DNA of 64,000 nt from assembly GCA_017744715.1 (NCBI GenBank), contig JAGIAT010000003.1, forward strand, positions 62,001-126,000, written 5' to 3'. Position 1 is the stretch's first letter, and every line of letters begins with the position of its first letter. The DNA is from Niabella sp. GTDB lineage: Bacteria; Bacteroidota; Bacteroidia; Chitinophagales; Chitinophagaceae. Shown piece after piece: positions 34,227 through 43,157 of this stretch. Made by a program: the position numbers and the translations under genes. Under the pieces are notes generated by a model. It was given only the letters and a program-made list of their open reading frames with translations. It had not been told where the DNA came from and searched no databases.

Positions 34227-37200
34227 TTATAAATTATTTGCTACTACTGAGGTGATATCAATATTATTATCGGTCTTGCTTTCACCGCCGGATCCGCCGA
34301 TGATCGTTGCCGTAATATTCTGACTGGTTCTTGCCGGCACATTGGTTTTCCTTTTAATATGGAAGCCGATCCGCGAGCTGCCTGTTGCCGGTATATTCAT
34401 ACCGGGCTTTAAGGTTACAATGATATGCGAGGCAGAAACCTGGAACAGCCATTTGCCATTTTCATTCGGAGCGGCATCTCCGATCATTGACGTTCCGGAT
34501 ACGCCGGGCTGATCTGTAGCGGTAAGTGTCATTCCCGGTACGGTCATTTCAAAAGCAGAAAGCAGCTTTACCCGGAATTGAATGGGTTGTGTAGTCGTTT
34601 TGGCATCTGCACCGGCAATCTCAAAAATATCCACTGCAAAATCGCGCTCTTCGCCTTCATAAAAATTCATACTCTCAATTACAATAGAAGGTGTGAGGTC
34701 CGGTGTTCCGGCAAACGATTGTACTGCTATATATAGGGTAGCTTTTGCGGTGGCCTGGGGATTACCGTTATCCGTAACGGTATAGGGAAATTGCGCTACA
34801 CCCGTAAATCCATCTGCCGGTGTGTAGGTATAATTACCATTCATGTCTACCATAAAAGTACCATAGCTGTTGGTGATATTCTGAGGCATCACATTTTGCG
34901 CATTGCCTTCCGCATCCACATCATTTGTTTTTACGTTGCCGTTTACGGCTACACCGGCACCCGTTTGGTTATAATCATCCGCTGCACCCGTTGTATTTGC
35001 AACAGCACCCGGTTTTACATCAATGATGGCATAAGCCTGCGCACATGTTCCCGCAGGGCTTTCACAAACCTGGTAAATAACCGTATCTCTTCCCGAGAAT
35101 CCCGGAGCGGGTGTATAATGCAATTGGCCGTTTACAATGGTAGCCGTACCGTGCAGCGGGTTGGCGGTAATGGTGGGTGTGCCCAGCGTGCCCCCGTTAT
35201 TGCCCGCATAATCATTGATCAGCACCGGCACATCCACCGGCGTGCCCGCATTGGTAGCAGCGATATCAGTATTGGCCACCGGCGGATTCTGATTGCTGCC
35301 GGCATCCGTTACGGTAATGGTGAGGTTTTGCAGCTCACAGGCACCGGTATTTGTGCATACGGTAACATTATAACTATATACACCTGCCACGGCTGCCGTA
35401 AAGGTATAGGTTCCGTCAGCGTTCAGGCTGGGCACGGCGCCTGATGGATTGGGCTGGCCATCTGCACCGTTTACTGCCACGGGGTTAGCATAGCTAAGCG
35501 CAGTACCGGCCGGCGCTTTATCATTGGTAGCCACCGAACCCGGAACCGGCTGGTTCACAAACGTACGGTTCACATCCGGATTGGTAAATACTGCACCGGC
35601 ACCATTTGTTGTTACATACACATATAAAGTGGCTTTTGCAGCAGCCTGCGGATTTCCATTATCCGTAACCATATAGGTATATTGTGCCGTGCCCGTAAAA
35701 CCGGCTGCCGGGGTAAAGGTATAATTACCATTGGCATTCAACACAAGCGTACCATAACTGTTCGTGATATTCTGCGGCGTAACATTCTGCGCATTGCCTT
35801 CTGCGTCCACATCATTCAGGATCACATTGCCGCTTACGGCTACACCGGCATTCGTCTGGCTAAAATCATCTGCAGCACTGGTTGTATTTACGCCTCCCGC
35901 AGGCTTTACATCAATAATGGCATAAGCTTTTGTGCATGTTCCTGCAGGGCTTTCACATACCTGGTAAATCACCGTATCCCTACCCGAAAATCCCGTAGCC
36001 GGTGTATACCGCAATTGCCCGTTTACAATAGTGGCCGTGCCGTGCAGCGGGTTGGCTGCAATGGTGGGTGTACCCAGCGTGCCCCCGTTATTGCCCGCAT
36101 GATCATTGATCAGCACCGGTACATCAACCGGCTTGCCGGCGTTGGTGGATGCAATGTCCGTATTGGCCATCGGCGGGTTCTGCTTGCTGCCCGCGTCGGT
36201 TACAGTAATGGTCAGGTTTTGCGGCTCACAGCTGCCGGTATTGGTGCATACCGTAACGTTATAGCTGTAAATCCCTGCCACTGCTGCCGTAAAGGTATAG
36301 GTTCCGTCGGCGTTCAGGTTGGGCAGAGCGCCTGATGGATTGGGCTGGCCGTCTGCACCATTTACCGCCACAGGGTTAGCATAGCTGAGGGTAGCTCCTG
36401 CCGGTGCTTTATCATTGGTAGCCACCGAGCCGGGTACCGGTTTATTTACAACCGTGTGGTTCACATCCGGGTTGCTGAAGCCCGTTACCGGGCCATTTAC
36501 AGATACATATAAGGTAGCCCTGGCTGAAGCCTGCGGGCTTCCGTTATCGGTAGTGCTATAGGTGTATTGTGCCGTACCGGTAAAGCCGGCCGCCGGGGTA
36601 TACGTGTAATTCCCGTTCGCATCCACTACAAGCGTACCATAACTGTTGGTGATATTTTGCGGGGTGATGCTTTGGGCATTCCCTTCGCCATCCACATCAT
36701 TTGCTTTCAGATTACCGCTTACCGCCACACCGGCATTGGTCTGGTTAAAGTCATCTGCAGCGCTGGTAGTATTGATTCCATCTTCCGGCGCTACATCAAT
36801 AATGGCATAGGCCTTTGTGCAAAGTCCTGCGGGACTTTCGCATACCTGATAAACCACGGTATCCCTTCCTGAAAATCCGGTGGCGGGCGTATAGCGTAAT
36901 TGCCCGTTTACAACGGTAGCCGTACCATGCAGCGGGTTGGCAACCACGCTGGGCGTACCCAGTGTGCCTCCGCTATTGCCCGTGTGGTCATTGACCAGTA
37001 CCGGCACATCTACCGGTATACCGGCACCGGTTGCTGCAATATCGGTATTGGCTACCGGCGGGTTCTGATTACTGCCCGCATCCGTTACGGTAATGGTCAG
37101 GTTCTGCGGCTGGCAAATACCCGTATTGGTACATACGGTAACATTGTAACTGTATACCCCGGCCACCGCTGCGGTAAATGTGTAGGTACCGTCGGCATTC

Positions 37201-38948
37201 AGGTTGGGCATCGCAGCGGAAGGATTGGGTTGGCCATCCGCACCGTTTACAGCTACAGGGTTGGAGTAGCTGAGTGTAATACCTGCCGGTGCCTTATCAT
37301 TGGTGGCCACCGAACCCGGCACCGGTTTATTTACAACCGTATGGTTGATATCCGGATTACTGAAAACACTTAAAATGGTACCGGTCCATGATTCGATATT
37401 AAAGCGGCCGCAGTTATCGGAAACGGTTACGCTAAACACCACTTCCCTGCTACCGGTTACGGCAAAAGGCGTAAAACTGGTAGAGGTAGCGGTGTTGGTA
37501 GCTCCGCCGTTGGGCGTAAATGTACCCGCCGGCTGACCATTGTCTTTATAAACTGCGGTCCATACCACGTTGGCCAATGCCGCACCTACAGGTGAATTAT
37601 AGCTCAGCGAAAGCTGGTAGGCCTGTGTACCCAGGTAAGCGGCCGGCGTTGCTCCCGTATTAAGGTTTGAAATAACCGGTGTTTTATCCAGTGCGGCTAA
37701 AAAGCTCCAGTTGAAGAATGCTCTTTCCGCTGCTACACTGGCAACGTCTTTACCGCCGATATCATGACCGCCCTCAAGCATGACCCAGCCCCGGTTGTTG
37801 TCACCAAATCCACGGCCATAGGCAACAATCACTGCAGGCCCGGCCGATCTTGACGGCACATCTTTATTGCTGGGCGTAGGGTCGTAGGTAATGATCTTTG
37901 TAGCCGGCAGCCATTGCGCATCTTTAACCGGCAGGTAGATATTCTCGCTTCCGCCGGTAGTAGCGCCGTCCGGCACACCCATAAACTGCGATACCCAATC
38001 ATCCGCTGCGGCAAGGGTACCGCCTGTAACGGAACCGGTATTGGTCGCATACGGCGGTGTTCCGTTTTCATGATTGCCCCACAGGATCAGTGAATTTTGC
38101 GCATAGTTGGTACTTCCATTTACCGGAAGAATAATCCCGGGGCCTGTTGTGGTTACTTTGGAGGTCAGAAAATTCATCTGCTCTGCGGTATTGGCGGGGT
38201 TATAGGTATTGTGCAGGGCACTTCCTGCATGACAGCCCATCCAGATGGCACCTCTGTGCGTCCGGTTCCAGCTATACAGGTTGCCATGTTCTGCCCAGTT
38301 CGGATCTGCATGCGGCATTACAAACACATCATTGCAGGCACCCAGTGCCGATGGCGCCAGCCAGTTGTACTGGGTTGCCGGTATACCTGCCTGTTCTTTG
38401 TCATTGATCCACTTTTCGGCAATGCTGCCATTCTTATCATCCAGCGTCCATAAAGGTGCAGAAGTCAGCCGCATAATCCGGGCACCCGTAAATGTATAAT
38501 TGTCCGGGATACGGCGGGCGGTTACAAAGCCGCGGATATAGCCATTGGGCCCTGTAATATTGGTTGCTGCGGTCCACTGGTTGATTGCCGTTTGCACCGC
38601 CGGCGTTATAAACTGACCCGGTATTACAAACAGCCCGCTGCTGTAACTGCTTCCGTTAATGGTATAATCCACCGCGTCTTTCGCCTTCCCATTCCGTACT
38701 ACCCAGAAGATAGGAATCTTGTAAAACTTTATCAACTCATGCACCATCCCATAGGGCCGTACCCCGGATGGATTACTGGCGGCCGTTCCCATATCTACGA
38801 TATAGGAGCCGGCATTTGCCGTGATCTGCGCTTTTGAAAAGACCGGCAGCAACAGCAGCTGAACCAGCATCCCTCCTATCAGGATCCTGCCCAACAGCAA
38901 TGCCGCGGCGCGCTTCCATTTTTCATGTTGTTTTTTCCTTGCCTTCAT
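34227..38948 (-). CDS. Giant repeat protein (1573 residues), probable surface adhesin
   Basis: A basic N-terminus with a long hydrophobic segment (about 15-38, ending FSKAQ) serves as a signal peptide. Residues about 40-420 form a unique domain with WMGCHAGSALHN (about 235) and VMLEGGHDIGG, which hints at a glutamine-amidotransferase-like alpha/beta fold. Ig-like sequence follows, then three repeats of about 295 residues from about residue 529 to 1410. Each is made of three cadherin-like units (starting near NPDVNHTV, NPPVANTDIA and TTSAADDFNQ). The C-terminus (about 1412-1573) is a further beta domain. No T9SS-type sorting domain and no shared cassette is seen. Function is inferred as adhesion or cell-surface binding. 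Confidence 0.75.
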   Translation of the reverse strand: MKARKKQHEKWKRAAALLLGRILIGGMLVQLLLLPVFSKAQITANAGSYIVDMGTAASNPSGVRPYGMVHELIKFYKIPIFWVVRNGKAKDAVDYTINGSSYSSGLFVIPGQFITPAVQTAINQWTAATNITGPNGYIRGFVTARRIPDNYTFTGARIMRLTSAPLWTLDDKNGSIAEKWINDKEQAGIPATQYNWLAPSALGACNDVFVMPHADPNWAEHGNLYSWNRTHRGAIWMGCHAGSALHNTYNPANTAEQMNFLTSKVTTTGPGIILPVNGSTNYAQNSLILWGNHENGTPPYATNTGSVTGGTLAAADDWVSQFMGVPDGATTGGSENIYLPVKDAQWLPATKIITYDPTPSNKDVPSRSAGPAVIVAYGRGFGDNNRGWVMLEGGHDIGGKDVASVAAERAFFNWSFLAALDKTPVISNLNTGATPAAYLGTQAYQLSLSYNSPVGAALANVVWTAVYKDNGQPAGTFTPNGGATNTATSTSFTPFAVTGSREVVFSVTVSDNCGRFNIESWTGTILSVFSNPDINHTVVNKPVPGSVATNDKAPAGITLSYSNPVAVNGADGQPNPSAAMPNLNADGTYTFTAAVAGVYSYNVTVCTNTGICQPQNLTITVTDAGSNQNPPVANTDIAATGAGIPVDVPVLVNDHTGNSGGTLGTPSVVANPLHGTATVVNGQLRYTPATGFSGRDTVVYQVCESPAGLCTKAYAIIDVAPEDGINTTSAADDFNQTNAGVAVSGNLKANDVDGEGNAQSITPQNITNSYGTLVVDANGNYTYTPAAGFTGTAQYTYSTTDNGSPQASARATLYVSVNGPVTGFSNPDVNHTVVNKPVPGSVATNDKAPAGATLSYANPVAVNGADGQPNPSGALPNLNADGTYTFTAAVAGIYSYNVTVCTNTGSCEPQNLTITVTDAGSKQNPPMANTDIASTNAGKPVDVPVLINDHAGNNGGTLGTPTIAANPLHGTATIVNGQLRYTPATGFSGRDTVIYQVCESPAGTCTKAYAIIDVKPAGGVNTTSAADDFSQTNAGVAVSGNVILNDVDAEGNAQNVTPQNITNSYGTLVLNANGNYTFTPAAGFTGTAQYTYMVTDNGNPQAAAKATLYVYVTTNGAGAVFTNPDVNRTFVNQPVPGSVATNDKAPAGTALSYANPVAVNGADGQPNPSGAVPSLNADGTYTFTAAVAGVYSYNVTVCTNTGACELQNLTITVTDAGSNQNPPVANTDIAATNAGTPVDVPVLINDYAGNNGGTLGTPTITANPLHGTATIVNGQLHYTPAPGFSGRDTVIYQVCESPAGTCAQAYAIIDVKPGAVANTTGAADDYNQTGAGVAVNGNVKTNDVDAEGNAQNVMPQNITNSYGTFMVDMNGNYTYTPADGFTGVAQFPYTVTDNGNPQATAKATLYIAVQSFAGTPDLTPSIVIESMNFYEGEERDFAVDIFEIAGADAKTTTQPIQFRVKLLSAFEMTVPGMTLTATDQPGVSGTSMIGDAAPNENGKWLFQVSASHIIVTLKPGMNIPATGSSRIGFHIKRKTNVPARTSQNITATIIGGSGGESKTDNNIDITSVVANNL
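34715..37364 (-). repeat. Three tandem ~888-bp repeats inside the adhesin gene
   Basis: Units run approximately 37364-36480 (885 bp), 36479-35589 (891 bp) and 35588-34715. Protein identity between units is visibly very high, with long runs differing at only a few positions. Each unit encodes three Ig/cadherin-like domains. Such arrays can expand or contract by recombination, and assembly collapse is also a risk. Confidence 0.85.
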
Positions 38949-39499
38949 TCTATAAGGTTTTAGTATTTACAAATCCACAAACACCAGCTGTATTGCAAAC
39001 CAAAAGGCTGCCATACACCAGGGCATCAGGATTTAGAAGGCGGAATAAGGAATGTATAAACGGGGAGAGATTGTCAGCTTTATCAGCATCTGTTAAAGCG
39101 AACCGGAGTGGCCACTTAACTTCTGAAATTGCAGTTTTACTTTTTTCTCAGGGATGAATACCTTTTAAAAAGAAGGTATTCCACCATTTTTTCCTTGGGG
39201 CACAAAACTATTACCGGCTGTGTCGGGCGCCAAGGAATACGATACAAGAATTCCCGAATTCTGACAGTAAAAAAATGCGGTTCGCTTTTAATCAATGCAT
39301 TGCACCATTTTACTTTTGGTCCGGCCCCTGTCATTATTCGGGAAAAAGGAAAGTTTTCCGCGAATAAAACCGGCTTCCGCTGGTTGTTTCAATCCTCATA
39401 TAGCACAAAACTTACAGCTGCATCAAAAAAACAGGACATACAGCCGGATGCAACGGTTGGTATTATGGTTGATAAGCTAAAGACCTGCTATGCGGTGAT

Positions 39500-39800
39500 C
39501 CTTTTGCCCCATAGTAACATAGCCTTCCCGGTAGCATAAAATAACAGGCGCACCTATAGTGTGGAACAATACTGTTGATCAGTAAAGCCAATCCGGTTAT
39601 GCTTATGCGTTGATCATGCAGCACCACATAGCAACATAGCCTTCATAACAGTATAAAAAAAGGGAAACGTATAGTCTTTAATAATCTTCAAAGCATTATT
39701 AAACAACAAACCGTTGCCGCTGCATCTCTGATGATTATTTAAACCACATATAATAATACAACCTTCACAGCTGAATAAAAAAAAGGGAAAACATATAGCC
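39500..39800. repeat. Three imperfect tandem repeats of about 118 bp
   Basis: Anchored on CATAGTAACATAGCCTTC (39510), CATAGCAACATAGCCTTC (39627) and CATATAATAATACAACCTTC (39747), spaced 117 and 120 bases. Copies 2 and 3 also share AAAAAAAGGGAAA followed by a TATAG element. Sequence decay rises from left to right. The minus strand of copy 2 encodes a tiny frame ending MKAMLLCGAA, not maintained in the others. Confidence 0.5.
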
Positions 39801-39884
39801 CGCAAAACGCTCAAAACAGTATCGATCCATAAGCCAGGGCAACATCTGCATGATTGCATTGCGCGTATCATCCGTTCCTGGTTC

Positions 39885-39945
39885 ATCTAAAAGAACACCC
39901 CTGGGTTAAGAATAACGGGGGATGTTCTTATTAGCCCTCTAAACT
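39885..39945 (-). ncRNA. Candidate small RNA or terminator, copy 3 of the GTTTAGAGGGCT family
   Basis: On the minus strand GTTTAGAGGGCTAA is followed by a strong stem, AAGAACA(T)CCCC pairing with GGGGTGTTCTT, then TTTTAG. The 5' block is identical to copies 1 and 2, but the hairpin sequence differs, so 5' block plus terminator is the conserved design. It begins 9 bases after the stop of the 39954-40211 gene, so here it could simply be that gene's terminator. Confidence 0.45.
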
Positions 39946-39953
39946 TACTTTAA

Positions 39954-40211
39954 CTATTTTACAATTTTTACTATTTCAGGTCGTTTCTTGTTTCGCATTT
40001 TTTTGGCGTCCGAAATACGCACCGCCCGAAAACGGTCCTTTTTCACCACCGGTTCGTTGGTATTGCGGCTATATGACACCAGGATGCCCGCCGTTAACAA
40101 CAGGATAACGCATAAGGCCACCATCATTCGCTTCCAGCTTAACCGGAAAAAACGCCTGCCGGTTATGAACGGTAAAATAATGGACGCGGCGCGTTTTTTT
40201 TTCTTCCTCAA
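39954..40211 (-). CDS. Small basic single-span membrane protein
   Basis: An 85-residue protein: very basic N-terminus (MRKKKKRAASIILPF), one membrane segment (about 29-46, MVALCVILLLTAGILVSY) and a basic C-terminal tail (KKMRNKKRPEIVKIVK). It lies 10 bases after the receiver gene 40222-40743, so both are likely co-transcribed. It could tether or be modulated by the receiver (inference). No family is recognised. The other receiver copy lacks such a partner. Confidence 0.55.
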   Translation of the reverse strand: MRKKKKRAASIILPFITGRRFFRLSWKRMMVALCVILLLTAGILVSYSRNTNEPVVKKDRFRAVRISDAKKMRNKKRPEIVKIVK

Positions 40212-40221
40212 TGGCTGTTAT

Positions 40222-40743
40222 TTATGAATTACAGGAAGCCGCAGCCGGATGCTGCAACTGACTGATGGTATGCAGCAGGGTTCTGTTTTCTGTTTTTGAG
40301 AAAACAGCGATCACGTTATTCTTCCGCATTTCGGTTCTCAGGTGCTCATCTTCGCAGGATGTACAACCAAAGACCTTGATGGTTGGAAACCGCTGCGATA
40401 AGCGTTTGGCCGTACACACCCCGTTCATAACCGGCATTTCCAGATCGAGGATACAGATATCGGGAATCCGCACGGAGGTTTCGATCTGGCGGATCAGGTC
40501 CTGCCCGTTATAAGCCAGGCAAACCAGTTCCAGGGCGGTGTCCTGGTTGATCAGCAATCCCCAGATCTTATGCTGGATGGCACTGTCATCCGCTATTGCA
40601 ATGGTGATCTTTTTTGATGCATGCCGGCCATGCTCCGTTTGATCGCCGGATAGCGGCTTATGTGCATCCGCGTAAAACATATCCGTTCCTCCTTTGAACC
40701 GGAATACCGGCGCCGTTACCTCCTGTTGCTTTTGTATATCCAT
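40222..40743 (-). CDS. Receiver-only response regulator (paralog of 31967-32494)
   Basis: A 173-residue protein from the ATG at 40743, which gives MDIQKQQEVTAPVF, the same beginning as the paralog; the frame is open to 40866, but that part is the duplicated leader. Receiver signature: IAIADDSAIQHKIWGLL, CILDLEMPVMNG (phospho-Asp), GCTSCED and FSKTENR. It differs from the paralog in the linker and by extra Cys residues (VCTAKRL, GCTSC, AASCNS). It has no output domain. It lies between the TSP3/cassette genes and the adhesin gene, co-oriented with both. Confidence 0.88.
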   Translation of the reverse strand: MDIQKQQEVTAPVFRFKGGTDMFYADAHKPLSGDQTEHGRHASKKITIAIADDSAIQHKIWGLLINQDTALELVCLAYNGQDLIRQIETSVRIPDICILDLEMPVMNGVCTAKRLSQRFPTIKVFGCTSCEDEHLRTEMRKNNVIAVFSKTENRTLLHTISQLQHPAAASCNS

Positions 40744-40860
40744 TTTTACAAAACTTGTAGGGTTATAAACCTGATCATAACCGCCCGGGTGCATACCCTG
40801 CGGCATGCATCTGAAGCTTCTGGATTTAGGAGGGGTAAGAACGGGAACGGCGGCTGACGG
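40744..40860 (-). repeat. Duplicated leader upstream of receiver 40743
   Basis: Counterpart of 32495-32610: the bases next to the start codon (ACAAAACTT, then AACCTGATCATAACC) are nearly identical, and similarity fades over about 100 bases. Confidence 0.65.
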
Positions 40861-41020
40861 ATCCATGCGATCAAACAGGCCTACCGGTGCAATAGCATTC
40901 CCTTTGGAGTTACAAGATATACAGACCGGATTTGCGATCCGTACCTTTTATAAAAACAATGCGACCAACTTAACAGGTTTCATTGTTTTCGCAACAAAAT
41001 TATCCGGCATACCATTGCCT

Positions 41021-41056
41021 GCCAAAAAACAACCTACAAGAATTCCGGAAATTTGC
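41021..41056. promoter_or_regulatory. 36-bp block shared with 48915-48950
   Basis: 30 of 36 bases are identical to the block upstream of the M43 protease gene. Both contain the near-palindrome AATTCCGGAAATT next to an A-rich run. It lies about 280 bases upstream of receiver 40743, as the other copy lies about 220 bases upstream of its gene. A shared regulator site is plausible. Confidence 0.5.
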
Positions 41057-41211
41057 TAGGCGCTTATAGCAAAAAGCGGGAAAAACCGCATTATTGATCC
41101 ATCTGTTACCCGGTAAAGCAGCCTGTATCCCCTTTTACAGCGGTATTACCGGTAAAAAAACCGGGCTGCTGCCGGAATTATTTTAAAAATGGATCCGGCA
41201 ACCAGGGTGTA

Positions 41212-41237
41212 AAAAAAAAGGGGCGCTGATGCGCCCG
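41212..41237 (-). terminator. Rho-independent terminator of the 41271-42974 gene
   Basis: GGGCGC-TGAT-GCGCCC at 41221-41236, followed on the minus strand by a run of nine T (A at 41211-41219). It lies 35 bases after the stop codon of the TSP3/cassette gene. Confidence 0.85.
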
Positions 41238-41270
41238 CTTTAAAACTGAAAATTGCACGACGAAAAATTT

Positions 41271-42974
41271 TTATTCCTGTACCACCGTTACCACTTTAGA
41301 AAAAGTTTTCGTGCCTTCTTTATCTACCTGCACCACCCGTATATACAGTTTACCCTCTGCGGAAGGTAATGGTTCATTTTTTGTACAACCCGAATAAAAC
41401 AACGCGCCGCCCAACAGCACGGCAAGGATACAGGACACCCGGCGTTTGCGGTTCATACAGGCGCCCAAACCGCCCATCGCCAGCAGGCCGATGCCCAGGG
41501 CCGCTACCAGACTGCCCGGCTGCTCTTTACTGAACCGGTACTGTAAGGCTTGCACAGCGGTTCCGTTTTCAGCCTGGGTTTTAACCGTTCCTATCGTGGT
41601 AAAGGTTTTACCGTCAACGGATACCTCTATTTCGAAATGATCATTATTCGTTTCGGTTTCCGTGGTCCAGCTTACGATTAGCGATTCGTTCTTAAAACGG
41701 GCAGTAAGGGTGCTGAAAGCAACGGGCAGGGCTACCGAGAAATTTACGGTGTATGCCACATCCTTGCTCCGGGCATTGATGCCATTTACCGCGTAACGGA
41801 AGGAAGTGGTTAGTATGCCGCCCGGAGTGCCGGGCCCCGGGGCAATCGACAATTTTGCAGGATCATAATTGCCGATCACATAGCCCCCGGCATCAATATC
41901 CGCCTGGGTAATTACATGCCCGTCATAAGCCAATATAAAACCATTGGTGGGCAAATCGGTAATGGTTACACCCCGTCCTTTCCAGCTGATCTGAACGCCG
42001 CCTGTTTCATTGGTACTGCTTCCCAGCAAAGGTTTGTCTTCCAGGTTTACGGCCGTTGGTGCCACCTTAATATCCTTTACTACCGGGTAGGCTACCGGGT
42101 CACAGGCATTTACACCGGCAATATAAGCCGAGCCGGGCTGCTGGCCGTTTGCTCCTGCAACCACCGGCACTCCATTGGCATCCACGCTACCGGTAAGCCG
42201 GAGATTGCCGTCAAGATCGGCCATGGTAAAGCTGGCGGTGCCTTCAATAGCATCCGGGCAGCCGTCATTATCGCTGTCGGTATCAAACTTATTCAGGATC
42301 CCATCTCCATCGGTATCACCGCAGTCCTGGAAATCGGCGCCAAACATAAACGTAGCATAGGTTTCGGCCCTCAGATAACTAAAAGACACACTGCTGAATG
42401 TACCCTTAATCCGTATGATGGCAAACCCTTCGGCCCCACTGATTTGCCGGGCCGTTTTGTCTACAATAACGGCAGCATTTGCCCATACAACCTCAAAATC
42501 ATTGTTGAACTGGATCGGAACGCGTGTGCCGGAACTTCCTATGGAAGCAAATACCAGTACCGGGTTGAGCATGGGACTGGCAAAGCTGAGGCTATTGGTG
42601 GTTACTGCATCGTTCCGGACTCCTACTGCATTGAGCGGTATGCCGTATGAAGCAGGGAAGGCCTGCGGCACGTACATCGGGTATACCGAAACCGGAACAG
42701 AAGAGGTATAAGTGTAGTTAATACCATTAATGACGCCGGTGGTTGTGTAGGGCCCACCGGCAGGATTGCTGGCCGGATTGGGTGTACCCGACCAGAAAAA
42801 GTTAGACCGGTTGCATTCATTGACATCGGGGATGCCATCGTTGTCATCATCCAGGTCATCCTGGTTTAAAATGCCATCCCCATCAAAGTCATCGGTTGGC
42901 CCGCATTTGGTACACTGGCTGTAGGTTTGTACACTCAGGAACAGAACGGTTAGTAAGAGGCAGATCTGCTTCAT
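41271..42974 (-). CDS. Secreted TSP3-repeat protein with the shared C-terminal cassette (copy A)
   Basis: A 567-residue protein with a signal peptide (about 1-19). Two calcium-binding TSP3 segments are [19 protein letters not shown] (about 28-50) and [18 protein letters not shown] (about 217-240). The middle domain (about 290-405, [32 protein letters not shown]) is shared with 43158-44846 and 45084-46541. The T9SS-like module begins LPVAFSTLTARF (about 411) with [19 protein letters not shown] sequence; helix 1 is at 487-506, RKRR at 509-512, helix 2 at 513-529, Cys530, then RVVQVDKEGTKTFSKVV. It is a close duplicate of 43158-44846, including the leader. Confidence 0.8.
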   Translation of the reverse strand: MKQICLLLTVLFLSVQTYSQCTKCGPTDDFDGDGILNQDDLDDDNDGIPDVNECNRSNFFWSGTPNPASNPAGGPYTTTGVINGINYTYTSSVPVSVYPMYVPQAFPASYGIPLNAVGVRNDAVTTNSLSFASPMLNPVLVFASIGSSGTRVPIQFNNDFEVVWANAAVIVDKTARQISGAEGFAIIRIKGTFSSVSFSYLRAETYATFMFGADFQDCGDTDGDGILNKFDTDSDNDGCPDAIEGTASFTMADLDGNLRLTGSVDANGVPVVAGANGQQPGSAYIAGVNACDPVAYPVVKDIKVAPTAVNLEDKPLLGSSTNETGGVQISWKGRGVTITDLPTNGFILAYDGHVITQADIDAGGYVIGNYDPAKLSIAPGPGTPGGILTTSFRYAVNGINARSKDVAYTVNFSVALPVAFSTLTARFKNESLIVSWTTETETNNDHFEIEVSVDGKTFTTIGTVKTQAENGTAVQALQYRFSKEQPGSLVAALGIGLLAMGGLGACMNRKRRVSCILAVLLGGALFYSGCTKNEPLPSAEGKLYIRVVQVDKEGTKTFSKVVTVVQE

Positions 42975-43085
42975 TGCATTTAAATTTTAGAGGTTATTGA
43001 AACGTGTTTTAGTTTATTGCCGGGTACGGTCGCAGCTGTATCATAAGGCACTTCGTGTTGCAGGATTTTTATTTTTTAGGTTCCG
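42975..43085 (-). repeat. Leader duplicated in front of both TSP3/cassette genes
   Basis: From the start codon out to about 105 bases the leader of this gene and that of 44846 (44847-44950) differ at only a few positions, including one single-base indel and a short changed patch (GTGTTG versus GTATTA). Upstream of this the sequences diverge. The duplication therefore covers promoter and gene. Confidence 0.75.
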
Positions 43086-43157
43086 GCAGTTGCAGGGAAA
43101 TGTATGACAGTTTCATTTCCCCGCGCCCACAGGAAGGTTCACCCTGTTACCCGCGTC

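Larger units (their letters stand above)
38949..39953. other. 1-kb intergenic region with imperfect tandem repeats
   Basis: No convincing protein gene. Plus-strand frames of 60-140 codons exist but look non-coding. The right half holds three imperfect ~118-bp repeats (39510, 39627, 39747), an inverted repeat TTTAATAAT...ATTATTAAA at about 39677-39706, and candidate small RNA copy 3 at its right end. Confidence 0.5.

Noticed and set aside
34791..36335. Two 217-codon plus-strand frames opposite the adhesin repeats
   Set aside because: They are mirror shadows of the repeated gene: they recur with the same period, are Cys/Ile/Arg-rich and lack signal or domain, while the minus strand encodes clear Ig-like domains.
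39129..39539. 136-codon plus-strand frame in the region 38949-39953
   Set aside because: No recognisable domain, biased composition, overlaps decayed repeats, and no good start; considered non-coding.
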